Source: Rhizomucor pusillus
Lineage: Eukaryota > Mucoromycota > Mucoromycetes > Mucorales > Lichtheimiaceae
Length of the DNA stretch: 64,000 nucleotides
NCBI GenBank assembly: GCA_900175165.2
Contig: FWWN02000640.1
Location: forward strand, 1 to 64,000
Direction: 5' to 3'
Of this stretch, positions 35,975-46,258 are shown piece by piece. Position 1 is the first letter of the stretch; each line of letters starts with the position of its first letter. Under the pieces are notes generated by a model that was not told the DNA's origin, made no database searches, and saw nothing but the letters and a program-made list of their open reading frames with translations. The position numbers and the translations under genes were made by a program.

Positions 35975-36436
35975 ATGGCCAATTTGCCACAAGAGCTGCA
36001 TCAAGAACTCGCCGAGTCCACGCCCTCTGGCACTTGGAACAACTTGTACCTCGAAGCTATCCTTTCACACTTAATCACCCAAAGGGAAGAGAATATTAGC
36101 TGCATTTCTCGTTACCAGTATGCTGTCTGTGCCATGACATTGTCATCCATAGTTTCTTCATGTATCATACGGAAATATAAAAACCCCTTTCGATCACTAG
36201 GATCATCTGCGGATCTAGCAACAAGGTACCGTGCCTCAGGCACACGCATTTCTGCGCGCTTTTGTTCATCGTCCCAACCATCCTTGGAATTGGCGTATCT
36301 ATATTTTGACCGCGATTATTACTCGAGAAGGTGTATATATTGTTTTTATACATATACTTACAGGTCATACATGTTGGATTTTACAAGGTCAAACGTCCAC
36401 TCCTTGAGATCGTCGGACATGTCAGCTAACGAATAA
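35975..36436 (+). CDS. Possible unknown protein, 153 codons
   Basis: The ORF begins MANLPQELHQELAESTPSGT and reads well for about 60 residues, but the later part (Ser/Arg/Tyr-rich, CFYTYTYRSYM) looks non-coding. A real gene may splice out part of this, for example at the GTATGC near 36118. No domain recognised. Could be spurious. Confidence 0.3.
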   Translation: MANLPQELHQELAESTPSGTWNNLYLEAILSHLITQREENISCISRYQYAVCAMTLSSIVSSCIIRKYKNPFRSLGSSADLATRYRASGTRISARFCSSSQPSLELAYLYFDRDYYSRRCIYCFYTYTYRSYMLDFTRSNVHSLRSSDMSANE

Positions 36437-37196
36437 TAATCGATCACTAGATCAAGATCATTGCTAGTTTCGAGTGTTCGTCAGCGCAACTGTCTCTGTT
36501 GGCACACTAGTCGAGAAAACTCGAGAGAGCTGTCGTGAACCTTTTAAATTTTATTGGCTTGTCTAGAAACGAAACCAGGCATGGTTGCTATGCATTGTCA
36601 ACCTCTCGTACTAAGGGTCAATGGTGTTACAATCACGACTTACTTTGTTTGCAAACGCGACTCTGTCATTTACGTCCTTTGCGTCGTTTTATGTTTATTA
36701 CTATTTATTATTTAACTCGCTTCCAAGATCAGGGATATAATACCTGTAACGCGGGCATGAACAGAGGGGATTTGGAACGAGACGATCTGTCGTCCCTGAA
36801 AAGACCGAGATAGCTGGGTAATTTTTCATGCAGCGGAGAAGAGCGTGCTAGGCAATGGAGCACTGAGTCAAAATTTCTCATAACAATAGGGGACGAACAG
36901 TGCCACCTCCTCTCGCAATGGTTCCTACCGGATACATCATTGGTACATTTCAATATGGATTAAACGGTACATTTAATCTAGAAAAACATGATGGAAACAA
37001 ATAAAAAAGATGTGCGTATATTATATTGCATGTATCGTGCCATCTAGCACTCAAGGCAACCAAGATCCTTCTGAAGTAAAGGAACATGAGATGCTATAGT
37101 CATTTTCAGCAGATGACACCTATCATAAAATATGGTTACCCTTCGTAAGGTCTCTCGTAAGAAGCCGATTGTTTGCTCCTTTGTACGCACATATCT
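36437..37196. other. Intergenic, no gene seen
   Basis: AT-rich sequence between the doubtful ORF and the small membrane-protein gene. Short ORFs only. The phrase CGATCACTAG occurs at about 36191 and again at about 36441, without obvious meaning. Confidence 0.4.
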
Positions 37197-37589
37197 TTAA
37201 CGAGCACTATATTTTTCGAGCAGTAACTTGCGTTTGTCACTCCATTTAGAGCACTGCAAAAAACTTTCTTCTTGCGCTGCAATTTCCTGGTACTGAGGTG
37301 GCGGCCTATTCCAATCGTAAAACGTCGTCGAGTGCACCTGTTCGCAGCGAGCTATCAACAGAGGTTGCTGCTCCTCCGGATCCACTTGGCTTGGTCCTGC
37401 TCGACGCATACAGGCAACAACAAATAAGGCTAGGCATGCCAGCAGCAGGCCCGCAACTGTTGCGGCTATCGCGAATGCTTGCAAAAAGTCATTGAAGGCG
37501 TAACCACCGGACTGACCTTCTTGTTACTGCATGGTAAGAGGAAGGAGGATCCATGTTTTTGCTGGAGCATTTACCTTGGAATACCACAT
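37197..37589 (-). CDS. Small single-pass membrane protein, unknown function
   Basis: Two exons: 37589-37575 (MWYSK only) and 37511-37197; 109 residues. A short N-terminus (SGGYAFNDFLQAFA) leads into a strong membrane segment (IAATVAGLLLACLALFVVAC) with a basic stop (MRR). A cytosolic-looking tail follows, with a PPPQYQE motif, a possible WW-domain ligand near-match, and a basic C-terminus. The first exon was chosen because its donor (GTAAAT) and the acceptor keep phase 0. A longer upstream reading starting MLLNKP is possible but less likely. I do not recognise a family. Confidence 0.5.
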
Positions 37590-37772
37590 AATCACTTTGA
37601 TCCATCTCTCCTCCTTTAACCTCCGGAGGATGTAGCGAGATAGAAAGAAAAAAAGGAAATGTTGGAAAATCACGAATGGTTGATTAAATGCGGATCTGCA
37701 CAGCAGGCTGAAACGATTTCGGGATGATGATCTGACAAAAGTACTAACGGGTTTATTAAGCAACAAAAAAAT

Positions 37773-38836
37773 CTATTTCTTTTCGCTGGAAGCTTCCTTG
37801 CTCTCCAATTGTTTGGGAGGTGTATCATCTCGGCCGGGACCTAAGCGTGCGTAAGTCCAATCTATCCTATTTGCAAATTCGTTTGTGTGTGCGTTTTTAC
37901 CTGTCTGTTCCCAAGGAGACAAGGCTCCTTCAAAGTTTCTGAAGGCTTGAGCCAGCTCAACAGGCTCCTGCACAACTCGCTTCTTTTCTTCATCGTAGCG
38001 TACTTCGACGTAGCCGGTAAGAGGGAAGTCCTTTCTGAGCGGGTGGCCCTCGAAACCGTAATCAGTCAAGATACGTCGCAAATCGGGGTGACCGACAAAG
38101 AAGACGCCAAACATGTCGTAAACTTCACGTTCCTGCCAGTTAGCGACGCTGAAAAGCGGTACTACAGAAGGTACTGGGGTGGTCTCGCTTGCGTAGGTCT
38201 TGACACGAATGCGTGCGTTGTAGCGCATACTCAGCATGTTGTAAACAACCTCGAAACGGTGTTCTCGGGAGGGAAAGTCGACACCGGTGATATCCTGCAC
38301 CGAGTTGAACTGGCAGTTGGTGTGATCGCGCAAGAAGGTCATGACGGGGTGCAGACCGGAAGGTGCAACGTATACAGTCAATTCATCCTTGTACACGCTG
38401 AATTGCTGAATGTATTTGGGCATGGCAGAGATGAGGAATTTGCCGTATTCGTGCAGAGCATCGTTGCCAGACTTAAAGTTGGGATCCGCAGGGTTCAGTT
38501 TCTCGGCGGCTATAACATATATACTCGTGTGTCAGCAACAACATGGTATAACTTTCTGCGTGCGGTGTGGGCGTCTTGCTCGAATATATATACACCCTCG
38601 TTTTCTCTCTTTGCGTGTAGTAATTACCTTGTCGCTGGACAGCGTTCACAGCAAAGGAACGCGAGATAGCAGAGCAGACAGCAGGCTTGACTGTTTTTTT
38701 TGCTAAGCGTTAACTAGATGCTCATTGCGGGGATGTCTCTCCTTTCATGGTAATGCAAAAACAACTTGCCTGCATTCAATGCTGGTTGTTGCCGAGCGAC
38801 ACGTAGCAATGTGTTGCCGAAAAGTCGCGATGCCAT
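37773..38836 (-). CDS. NDUFS3: NADH:ubiquinone oxidoreductase 30-kDa subunit (NDUFS3, bacterial NuoC)
   Basis: Three exons: 38836-38770, 38690-38628, 38509-37773; 288 residues. The first two exons encode a mitochondrial presequence rich in Arg, Ala and Ser ([33 protein letters not shown]). The core has [20 protein letters not shown] and the family signature [20 protein letters not shown] with [18 protein letters not shown]. The protein belongs to the peripheral Q-module arm of respiratory complex I. Intron 1 has a GC donor (GCAAGT, from 38769 down); no GT alternative keeps phase. A polyadenylation signal AATAAA (minus strand) lies at 37752-37757. A long antisense ORF across this gene is a shadow. 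Confidence 0.95.
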
Positions 38837-39403
38837 ATTGGGTTGCAGAGAGGGGAGTTTGGAAGTGGTGAACGGCAAAAGCAACTTTTTGTTTTCCAGT
38901 CGGCCTTGAGACTCATCCGCTTCTGTTGTGCAGTCACTGACGTTGCCAGGCTGGCGCGAATTTTCGCTGGGTGAATTTCACTCGTTTTATACCATGAGCA
39001 TTGGAGATACGAAAATGTATCTTTTTTTCGCATACAATAAGCTATGTACATTTATGCCCATTTATTTATTCTTCCCAAAAATATCTAGTCCATGTTTATG
39101 AAAAACTGCAATTAATCTTTGTAACATTTGCAAGAATAATACGTATCAGTGAGAACTTGAATAGTCTGTTCAGGTTACCGGGCAACAGGCTAAGGTTGCC
39201 GACAGCGAGGTTGCGGCTTTCAACTAGAAAAGCGCGTGATAAATGCAAGGCATTTTGTGTAGCAGCAGGGGCATAGTAGTCTATACACAAAATTAAGACA
39301 ATGACGGGTAAAATATCGGGGTCCCGGCCGCCTTTCACACTCTTCTTTCCCTCTGTCCTTCCCTTGCCTGCAACCCAAGGCTCCATTGACCGCCTCTTCG
39401 ACG
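38837..39403. promoter_or_regulatory. Divergent promoter region between NDUFS3 and the AP180-like gene
   Basis: The 567 bp separate two start codons pointing away from each other, so both promoters must lie here. No clear TATA box or repeated motif was seen. Confidence 0.5.
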
Positions 39404-41552
39404 ATGGAAACTGCTGTGCGCAAAGCTACGCGACTCGAGTATAGTCCTCCGAAGCAGAAGCATTTGAACAGTATGTAGAGTGCAGACATGCCCTCTCAAT
39501 CGCTGCTGTCCCACTAACCGGGGAGAGAAAGCTTTGGTCTCGGCAACCCACCAGAACCCGGCATGCGTGCCCGATATTATGGCGCTTCTCGAGAAAAGGC
39601 TTAAAGAGAATTCTTGGATTGTAAGTAACAAAAGAGAGCACTGTGCACATTATTGTGTGGTTTTATGCAGCAAGAGCAGCAGCAACTCAATTTTTTTCGA
39701 CTTTGCCGATTTTAGATAGTGTTCAAGGTGCTCATCATTGCACATACGTTGATTCGAGAGGCAAAGAACGACGCCGTGATTGAGTACTTGTTTCGCAATC
39801 CGGGTGTTTTGGACTTTGCACGTCTACGAGAAAAATCCTCAAGTGAGTCGCCTGCTATACTTTTTTATTAGAGCTTTTGGATCCACCACTAAATTCTGTG
39901 TACACAGACGTGTCTCACATCGTGAATATTCGAACGTACAAGGAGTATCTAAACAAACGAATTGATGCGTATGGAAAGTTCAGAGTTGACCATGTGAAAG
40001 CAACAATGACCAACAAGGTGGGACGGCTGCGGCATCTCTCCGTTCCAGACGGGCTTCTGAAAGAGACGACAGTGCTTCAGGATCTTATCCAAAGTATACT
40101 CAACACCAGGGTGCGTTTTCTCTCTCTGGATGGGACGGGGTAACGGGTTATGCTAACCTCATGAATGCAGCTGGATGTTGATGGGACAGATAATGCAATT
40201 GGACGGTACGCTTATCGACTTGTATTGGAAGATCTGCTCGTTTGTTTCCAAAGCCTGAATGAAAGCATTGTAAACATTCTCGGTAAGCATTGATCAGCAG
40301 TCCAAGTACTTATAACTATCCTATTCTCACAATAACTGTATCCAGAACACTACTTTGCTATGAATAAGACCGATGCTCGTACATCGCTGGGAATTTATAA
40401 ACGCTTTGCGAGACAGACGGAAGAGACGACAAATTATCTCGACCGAATGAAGCGTTTACAGAACGACTTGAACATGAACATACCTATGCTGAAACATGTA
40501 AGTAACCACTTTGGCTTGAAAGCAGAATATGGTATGTTGATACCTCCTATTTTCCGTAGGCACCGTTATCCTTGGCAAATGCTCTAGAGGAATATCTCAA
40601 CGATGCAAACACACAATCAGATACGAGTGCACCAGCGCAAGTCGGCAGTTCTGAAAGCACAGGAGCACAACGTATGTCGAAAAGGGAACAATCCAAAGAT
40701 TGGAGGTCTAATATACTTGAATTGACTTTTATAGAACCTCCAACGCAGAGCCCGTCACAACCACTTACTTCCTCCACCATGCCAGTAGTCTCACAGCAAT
40801 ATAAATCTAACGATCAGTTGATTGACTTCTTTGGCAGTGTTGAAAACGAACAAACATCCATCTTCCGTCATGCTCCTAGCAATCCTACTCCTTTTGTAAC
40901 GCAACAATTTACAGGCATCGTTAACAATGCCCCGCAACCACAACAACCACAACAATTCACAGGCACCACTCAGCCGATAACTATGAGCCCGACCGGCTCT
41001 ACACACAATCCATTCCGCTTCTCAACTCTACTTCCGCAGCAAACCGGTAGTTTTCTCAATAGTAATAACAGCAGCTCGTCCTGGGGACAAATGGGCGGCG
41101 GGCTTACACGCTCCGCAACCGTTGCCATGCATAACACTGGTAGCATAGGGCAGAACTTGACTGGAAGCAGCAGTGGAGCTAACCCGTTCCGTGCCAACAC
41201 GTTACCGCAAGCATCTTCCTTTACAACATCTATAAGCAATCGACCTATGTCGCCTAATACTTTCCGCCAAAGCTATCAACCCCAGTTTACTAGTAATATC
41301 CAACCACCACCACCACCACAACAACAACAACAACAACAGCAAATGCAACAATCAACAGGATTTACTGCTGTGTCTCCACAGCTGACAGGTAATCCGTTTA
41401 TGCAGACGCCAGTACAAATCCCCGTGAGCAACCCTGCCGGCGGTATGCAAGCAATGCCGCAGAATCCCATGCCTACGGGCTCCTCCAACCCATTTCTCCA
41501 GCAACAACAACAGACATCCTCCACACCTTGGCCCGGCTCAACTGCAGTGTAG
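39404..41552 (+). CDS. AP180/CALM (YAP1801-type) clathrin assembly protein, ANTH domain
   Basis: Seven exons: 39404-39470, 39532-39620, 39716-39842, 39908-40110, 40171-40282, 40346-40497, 40560-41552; 580 residues. The ANTH domain covers about residues 1-265: VRKATRLEYSPPKQKHLN has the basic lipid-binding patch, and VFKVLIIAHTLIREA, NIRTYKEYLNKRIDAYGKF and LGIYKRFARQTEETTNYL are typical helices. The tail is Gln/Asn/Ser-rich with four NPF motifs (HNPFR, ANPFR, GNPFM, SNPFL), which bind EH-domain endocytic proteins such as Ede1/Pan1. The protein should link PtdIns(4,5)P2 membranes to clathrin during endocytosis. The exon 2 acceptor was placed at 39532 to give the conserved TLVSATHQNP. AATAAA follows at 41601-41606. 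Confidence 0.92.
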
Positions 41553-41671
41553 TAATTGATCAATTTTACGCAAACTATACAAATGTAGCCTATATTGTAC
41601 AATAAACGTGTTTTTATATTTCGATGGTCCGGAGGGGTATCGTGCCTGAAATACTGGATTTTGAGGAAATA

Positions 41672-41823
41672 TTTGCGCGGTCTGGAAAATCCTTTTGCGC
41701 TTTTAGTTGGCTACATTTTGCGCCTACAGAAATCGAAGTAACGTTGAACCACTGTGATCTACTGAAGTTTGACGACTTACGCTTGCGATATTCATTCGAG
41801 CGTGCAAGCAGAGCCAGCGCAAA
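41672..41823. promoter_or_regulatory. Cluster of GCGCAAA/TTTGCGC motifs, left
   Basis: Four copies occur in 152 bp: TTTGCGC at 41672-41678, 41694-41700 and 41717-41723, and GCGCAAA at 41817-41823. It resembles an E2F/MBF-like half site but is not the strict consensus. It lies just downstream of the AP180-like gene. Confidence 0.4.
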
Positions 41824-42149
41824 AGGACACCCCAGGCCGCATATAGTACAAGAATCGATAAGCCATCGGCTTTAACGTACAAGTAGCCTTCTACTGTCTT
41901 ACCTCTCCTATATTTAAAAAGTCAGTGCACTTGTTTCATGTAGGCTTATCGATGGAAAACTTACATTCATCTAGTGAAGATTGTATATCTGTCCCTTCGA
42001 CAGAATCCTCCTGAGCATCACTGCCTAACATTTCAGCACTGTGAATTTTACTGAAAGATACATAACCGTGGGGTCCAATTATTACCAACGATATTAGGGG
42101 AGTTGCTTGTATTCAGCATGTGCAAAGCGGCTGAATGTCTTGTAAAAAG

Positions 42150-42861
42150 CGATAGATGTATACCGTCTATCACCCGGCTAATGCCATTAAGGGCAATGCA
42201 AATTGCCGCCATATAGTCACGGCCTTGTACGGCTCGCCCGGCCCTATACAAAGGACACTTGCTATTCATGCATAAAGAGGCACCATGAACGGACCGTTTT
42301 TTTCTTCTTACCATCCTTTAGGATGGTTGCTCTGGGTCGCACAACAGGTCCTAAGCACCAACCGCAGGTTTGAGATGTTCTATATTCTGATGTCTTGACC
42401 ACGACTGTGTGTAAATGGTGTTCTTTTCGTATCTTCGTGGCCACTCTCTTCACGTGGCCTTTTATCCGTGCGTTTGTTCCTAAACCTTGGTCGCCGATGA
42501 ACATAACGGGAATGGACGTCTTCCCGGTTCCGCAAGCTTCTTTCACGTATGCCCTTTCTGGTGGGGAGTTATAGAAATATTGTAGAGTATCACGGCGTTC
42601 ACGAAATCGATCCACTCCAGATGCAGTCTCGACTTGTGCAGCCACGTCAGCGATTTCCCAGGTACCTCGAGGTACTCTTTTGCTCTTCATCAATTTGTTT
42701 TTCGTCTCTTTTTCTTCGTTCTGTTTGAACTTGTCATAATCTGCAACTGTCTTTTTTAACTGTATGAATGTTTGCAGCTGTTTCTCGCGAGATATGATGC
42801 TTTTGTTGGATTTATCAGCTCTCAGTAACACTGTCTGGCTGCATTTTTTCCTGCGTGTCAT
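42150..42861 (-). pseudogene. Fanzor/TnpB-like RNA-guided-type nuclease, C-terminal remnant
   Basis: Minus-strand ORF 42861-42262 contains RRDTLQYFYNSPPERAYVKE and IPVMFIGDQGLGTNARIKGH, then VVVKTSEYRTSQTCGWC, the first Cys pair of the zinc ribbon found in eukaryotic TnpB relatives. After an A7 run (T7 at 42297-42303 on the plus strand) the frame shifts. The next frame continues with LCMNSKCPLYRAGRAVQGRD, giving the second Cys pair and the RuvC-III Asp (GAC at 42217-42219), followed by YMAAICIALNG. Order and spacing fit Fanzor proteins. The N-terminal half is missing or lies in or beyond the nearby gap. No guide-RNA region was identified. The family call is mine from motifs, without a search. 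Confidence 0.65.
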
Positions 42862-42988
42862 AAGCTTTGCTGGAAAAGAAGATGATTCACGGAAAAAGAG
42901 AGTCTGATGGCGCCTGAAGCTTTATATTTTCATGCAGATAAAGAGTGAAACAACCGTCTTCCCTGGCATTTCCGGTCTTCTCTGCTTG

Positions 42989-43196
42989 NNNNNNNNNNNN
43001 NNNNNNNNNNNNNNNNNNNNNNNNNNNNNNNNNNNNNNNNNNNNNNNNNNNNNNNNNNNNNNNNNNNNNNNNNNNNNNNNNNNNNNNNNNNNNNNNNNNN
43101 NNNNNNNNNNNNNNNNNNNNNNNNNNNNNNNNNNNNNNNNNNNNNNNNNNNNNNNNNNNNNNNNNNNNNNNNNNNNNNNNNNNNNNNNNNNNNNNN
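42989..43196. other. Assembly gap (208 N)
   Basis: Bases 42989-43196 are all N. The gap lies just upstream of the Fanzor-like remnant and may hide a repeat or the missing part of that element. Any ORF spanning it is meaningless. Confidence 0.99.
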
Positions 43197-43443
43197 AGCT
43201 TTATCATAAATCGATACATACAGTATATGCATAAATACCCTGGACGTTGATGGCAAAACTTTGTTGCAAAGTTACACAGAACTGGACGCAGTACGAAGCT
43301 AAAGGGTGATTCCTATTTGATAAACCGTAGTGGTCAACATCCCAGATTGTTATGCTCAAATTGAGCCAATGGCCTCTCCTAGAAGCGTTGATCTCTTTTT
43401 GCACGCAAAACCGTTTTCTAAAAGGCTTCAAATGCATTTATAA

Positions 43444-43619
43444 GCGCAAAACTGGGGACGCTTCTTATAAAGATGTATCCGGCGATAACCATTTTATGTC
43501 TATTTTTTTACAGTAATTCTTGACCAACGCAAAGTTCCCTCTGGTCAGATGCAAAGTGGGCTGCTATTGGCGCAAAATCAGTAAGAGCAAGCGCAAACAA
43601 TGTCTCCCACTAGCGCAAA
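43444..43619 (+). promoter_or_regulatory. Cluster of GCGCAAA motifs upstream of the GCP4 gene
   Basis: GCGCAAA occurs at 43444-43450, 43570-43576, 43591-43597 and 43613-43619, all in the same orientation and within 265 bp of the GCP4 start codon. A GC-rich GGGCGCGCAT / ACGCGCGCAT pair follows at about 43634-43660. A role in cell-cycle control is a guess. Confidence 0.45.
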
Positions 43620-43706
43620 TCCTGTAATTTTGGGCGCGCATTTTTTCACGCGCGCATCTTTACCTTGTGGCATTTCACTTGAATATACTCTTTCCTCAAT
43701 GAAGTA

Positions 43707-45971
43707 ATGCTCCAAGAAGTTATCTTTGTACTGTCTGGATTCCCCAGCAGCATCTTTGTACCAACGCCTCCAGAACCAGAGATTCCATCGACCTTCTCGA
43801 TCGCGCCAGATTTCCCGTCGCTGCATCAAGCAGAGCGCGAATCGTTCAACCGACTTGGACAGCTTGGATTTTTATACGTCCAACTCCAAAATTTTGTGAA
43901 AAAGATCAGAGGGCGGCAACATGCAACGTTGAAAGGATCGTACGCGCAGGCCATGGCGACCGGCTTTGAGGAGATACTGATTGATTACATCCAAGACGTC
44001 CTGGATATGGAACGCAAGATCTTGAGCAAGGAGCTGGAAGCAGGCGCAGGCATAGTGCCTATCTCACTGCTGGTATCCGAACTCTGCCGATGGGAACTTT
44101 TGCTGCCGTCTCTCCAAAGTTTAGCAACGAGGTTGGATCAAGACCAGGATTTACACCATGGTGGATGCAGATTGCTTGATGTTTTCTTAAACGAGACGCA
44201 TACCGGCCACGAAGCGTACCGCAACGAAATGGAGCGCATCATTTCGCACCTATGTGATACTCTGTATCGTCAGATGACGAGTTGGATGGTATACGGACAG
44301 CTTGTGGATGACCACCGCGAATTTTTCGTGGCCAGGCAGGACGAAAATGTAATGGAACACGCTGCAAGGTGGCAACGACAGTACATTATTGTGCATGAAC
44401 GAATTCCGCAATTCATTCCATTCGATGTTGCCGAATCTATCTTGTTTATTGGCAAAGCTGTAGCGACAGTGCAGGATCTTGATCAAAAGGGAATAGAGCA
44501 ACAGCAGCAGCGTCGGCAGCAGGATCTAAGGATGCCAGAGGAACTCAAGAAATCGCACATGGAGCAACTGCTTTCACTTCACTCGAGCAAGCGGTCTGTT
44601 AGCTGGACACCGCAGTATGTGCATGAACTGCAACGTGTCGTCCAGAATATCAAGCATTCTACAGCAAACTGGCTGTTTTCGCGAGTGCTTGTCGGCAGGC
44701 AAGGTCTGGAGCAATACGTCGCATCGTTCCGGAACATGTTCTTGCTTGGATACGGCGATCTAGCTGCCAATTTCATTCAAGAATGTATCAAATGGCGTGC
44801 GGGTGCGCTTGTTGACCACCATGAAGCAACGAGACGGTCAAGTACAGACTCGAGCGGCCGAGTGTCTGTGACGAGCGCAGGCGGCGGATACAAGGTTGCA
44901 ATGATATTTCGACATCAGGAGATCAATGCGTTGCTGGCGAAAGCGTCCGTCTGGACGGAAGCGGAAGCCACGCTGGAGCAGGGCGGCTACAGCGTGAAAC
45001 TGTTGCTGCAGGATGATACCGAGCCTTTCATGTTTAGCGATCTTTTACTTAGCAAGGATGTACCGTGCACGCTCGAATATAACATGACATGGCCTATCGA
45101 CCTGTTCCTCAGCCAGAGCGATATCCGACAATACAGCCAACTTTGGTGCTACCTGATCGGTGTAAAGACGGTGCAAATGTCACTTACCGGGATGCTACGG
45201 GTTTTGCGTGAAGAACGATCATCGACTATGTCTGCTGCTGCTACCAACATGGACGCAGAACAGCGGCGTTATCGCGAACGAGCTATCTGGACACTGCGTG
45301 GACAAATGTTGTATTGGGTGGATACATTGTGGAACCACATCCAGGTATACCGAAAAAATGGGAAAAAATAATGCAAGGAATTCTTATGCTAACAAAAATG
45401 AAATTGGCATTCTCTGCAAACAGGCTAACATTATTTGCCCACATTATGACAAGTTGATCCATACGATTGCAGGCTCAAATAGAACCAACAATGTCAGGTT
45501 TGAGCAGTTGCAGGTGGCGCACTCCGAGTTTCTTTCCAATGTGATGCGTGGTTCACTGCTGCAGTCGTCCGAATGCAACTTACTTATCTATAGAGCACTG
45601 CGACTGTGCCTGACATTTTGCGAGCTCGTGGAACGAATATACCAAGAAGAGGACTGGAAGAGGAGTAAAAAGCGCAAAACAATCAAAACAGCAGCCGAGA
45701 TTGTGAGCGAATGGACTAGGAGTTTTGATCAATCAGGTCACCGAGTCTGGATGGATAGAATGGATGAATTGGCACAAGTAAGGAAAAATAATGTCTAAGT
45801 GAATGCGCATTCTAAGATACCCCACTGCAGGCATTTGTAGATACTACCAGCAAATTATTCCGTGCAGTGTCAGATCTACCACCAGACACGAAAGCAAGCG
45901 GGAACCTGGATGTGCTTCTACTCCAGTTGGATTACAACAAATGGTTTTCTGGTAGAGAACCTGATATCTGA
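43707..45971 (+). CDS. Gamma-tubulin complex component 4 (GCP4)
   Basis: Three exons: 43707-45344, 45424-45777, 45831-45971; 710 residues, close to animal GCP4 (about 667). The start MLQEVIFVLSGFPSSIFVP matches the conserved GCP4 N-terminus. Next come the N-terminal GRIP1-type helices (LGQLGFLYVQLQNFV, YAQAMATGFEEILIDYIQ, LCDTLYRQMTSWMVYGQL) and the C-terminal gamma-tubulin-binding domain (GYSVKLLLQDDTEPF, LEYNMTWPIDLFLSQSDI, YSQLWCYLIGVKTVQ). The exon 2 acceptor at 45424 restores ANIICPHYDKLIHTI, aligned with the family. GCP4 belongs to the gamma-tubulin ring complex that nucleates microtubules at spindle poles. Budding yeast lacks it, so its presence supports a non-Saccharomycotina fungus. 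A cluster of GCGCAAA motifs precedes the gene. Confidence 0.92.
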
Positions 45972-46258
45972 TACCAGAATTACGTAGGAAACGTCTTTAT
46001 CTACTCTTATTCTCGACTGTATATATCTTACAAAACTGCAATTCGATATTCATACGTAAAAAGTACACAAACAATTACTCAAGAATTTATTCCAATATAT
46101 ATAAAATGGACCAGGTAGAAAGGTGGTATGTGCACGAAGGGATGTTTATACATTAGAGAACGATGCGGTTGTATAGGAAAGTAGAGTGACAGAGAGAAAG
46201 ACAGAGGGATATATATAAGGGCGGGATAGGATGGCATCAGGGTAGTAAATTAGGTGCA

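Noticed and set aside
37887..38669. Plus-strand ORF of 260 codons
   Set aside because: Antisense to NDUFS3, whose conservation is unambiguous. The ORF also crosses its intron. Shadow.
42887..43256. ORFs crossing the N gap
   Set aside because: They are open only because the unknown bases contain no called stop codon.
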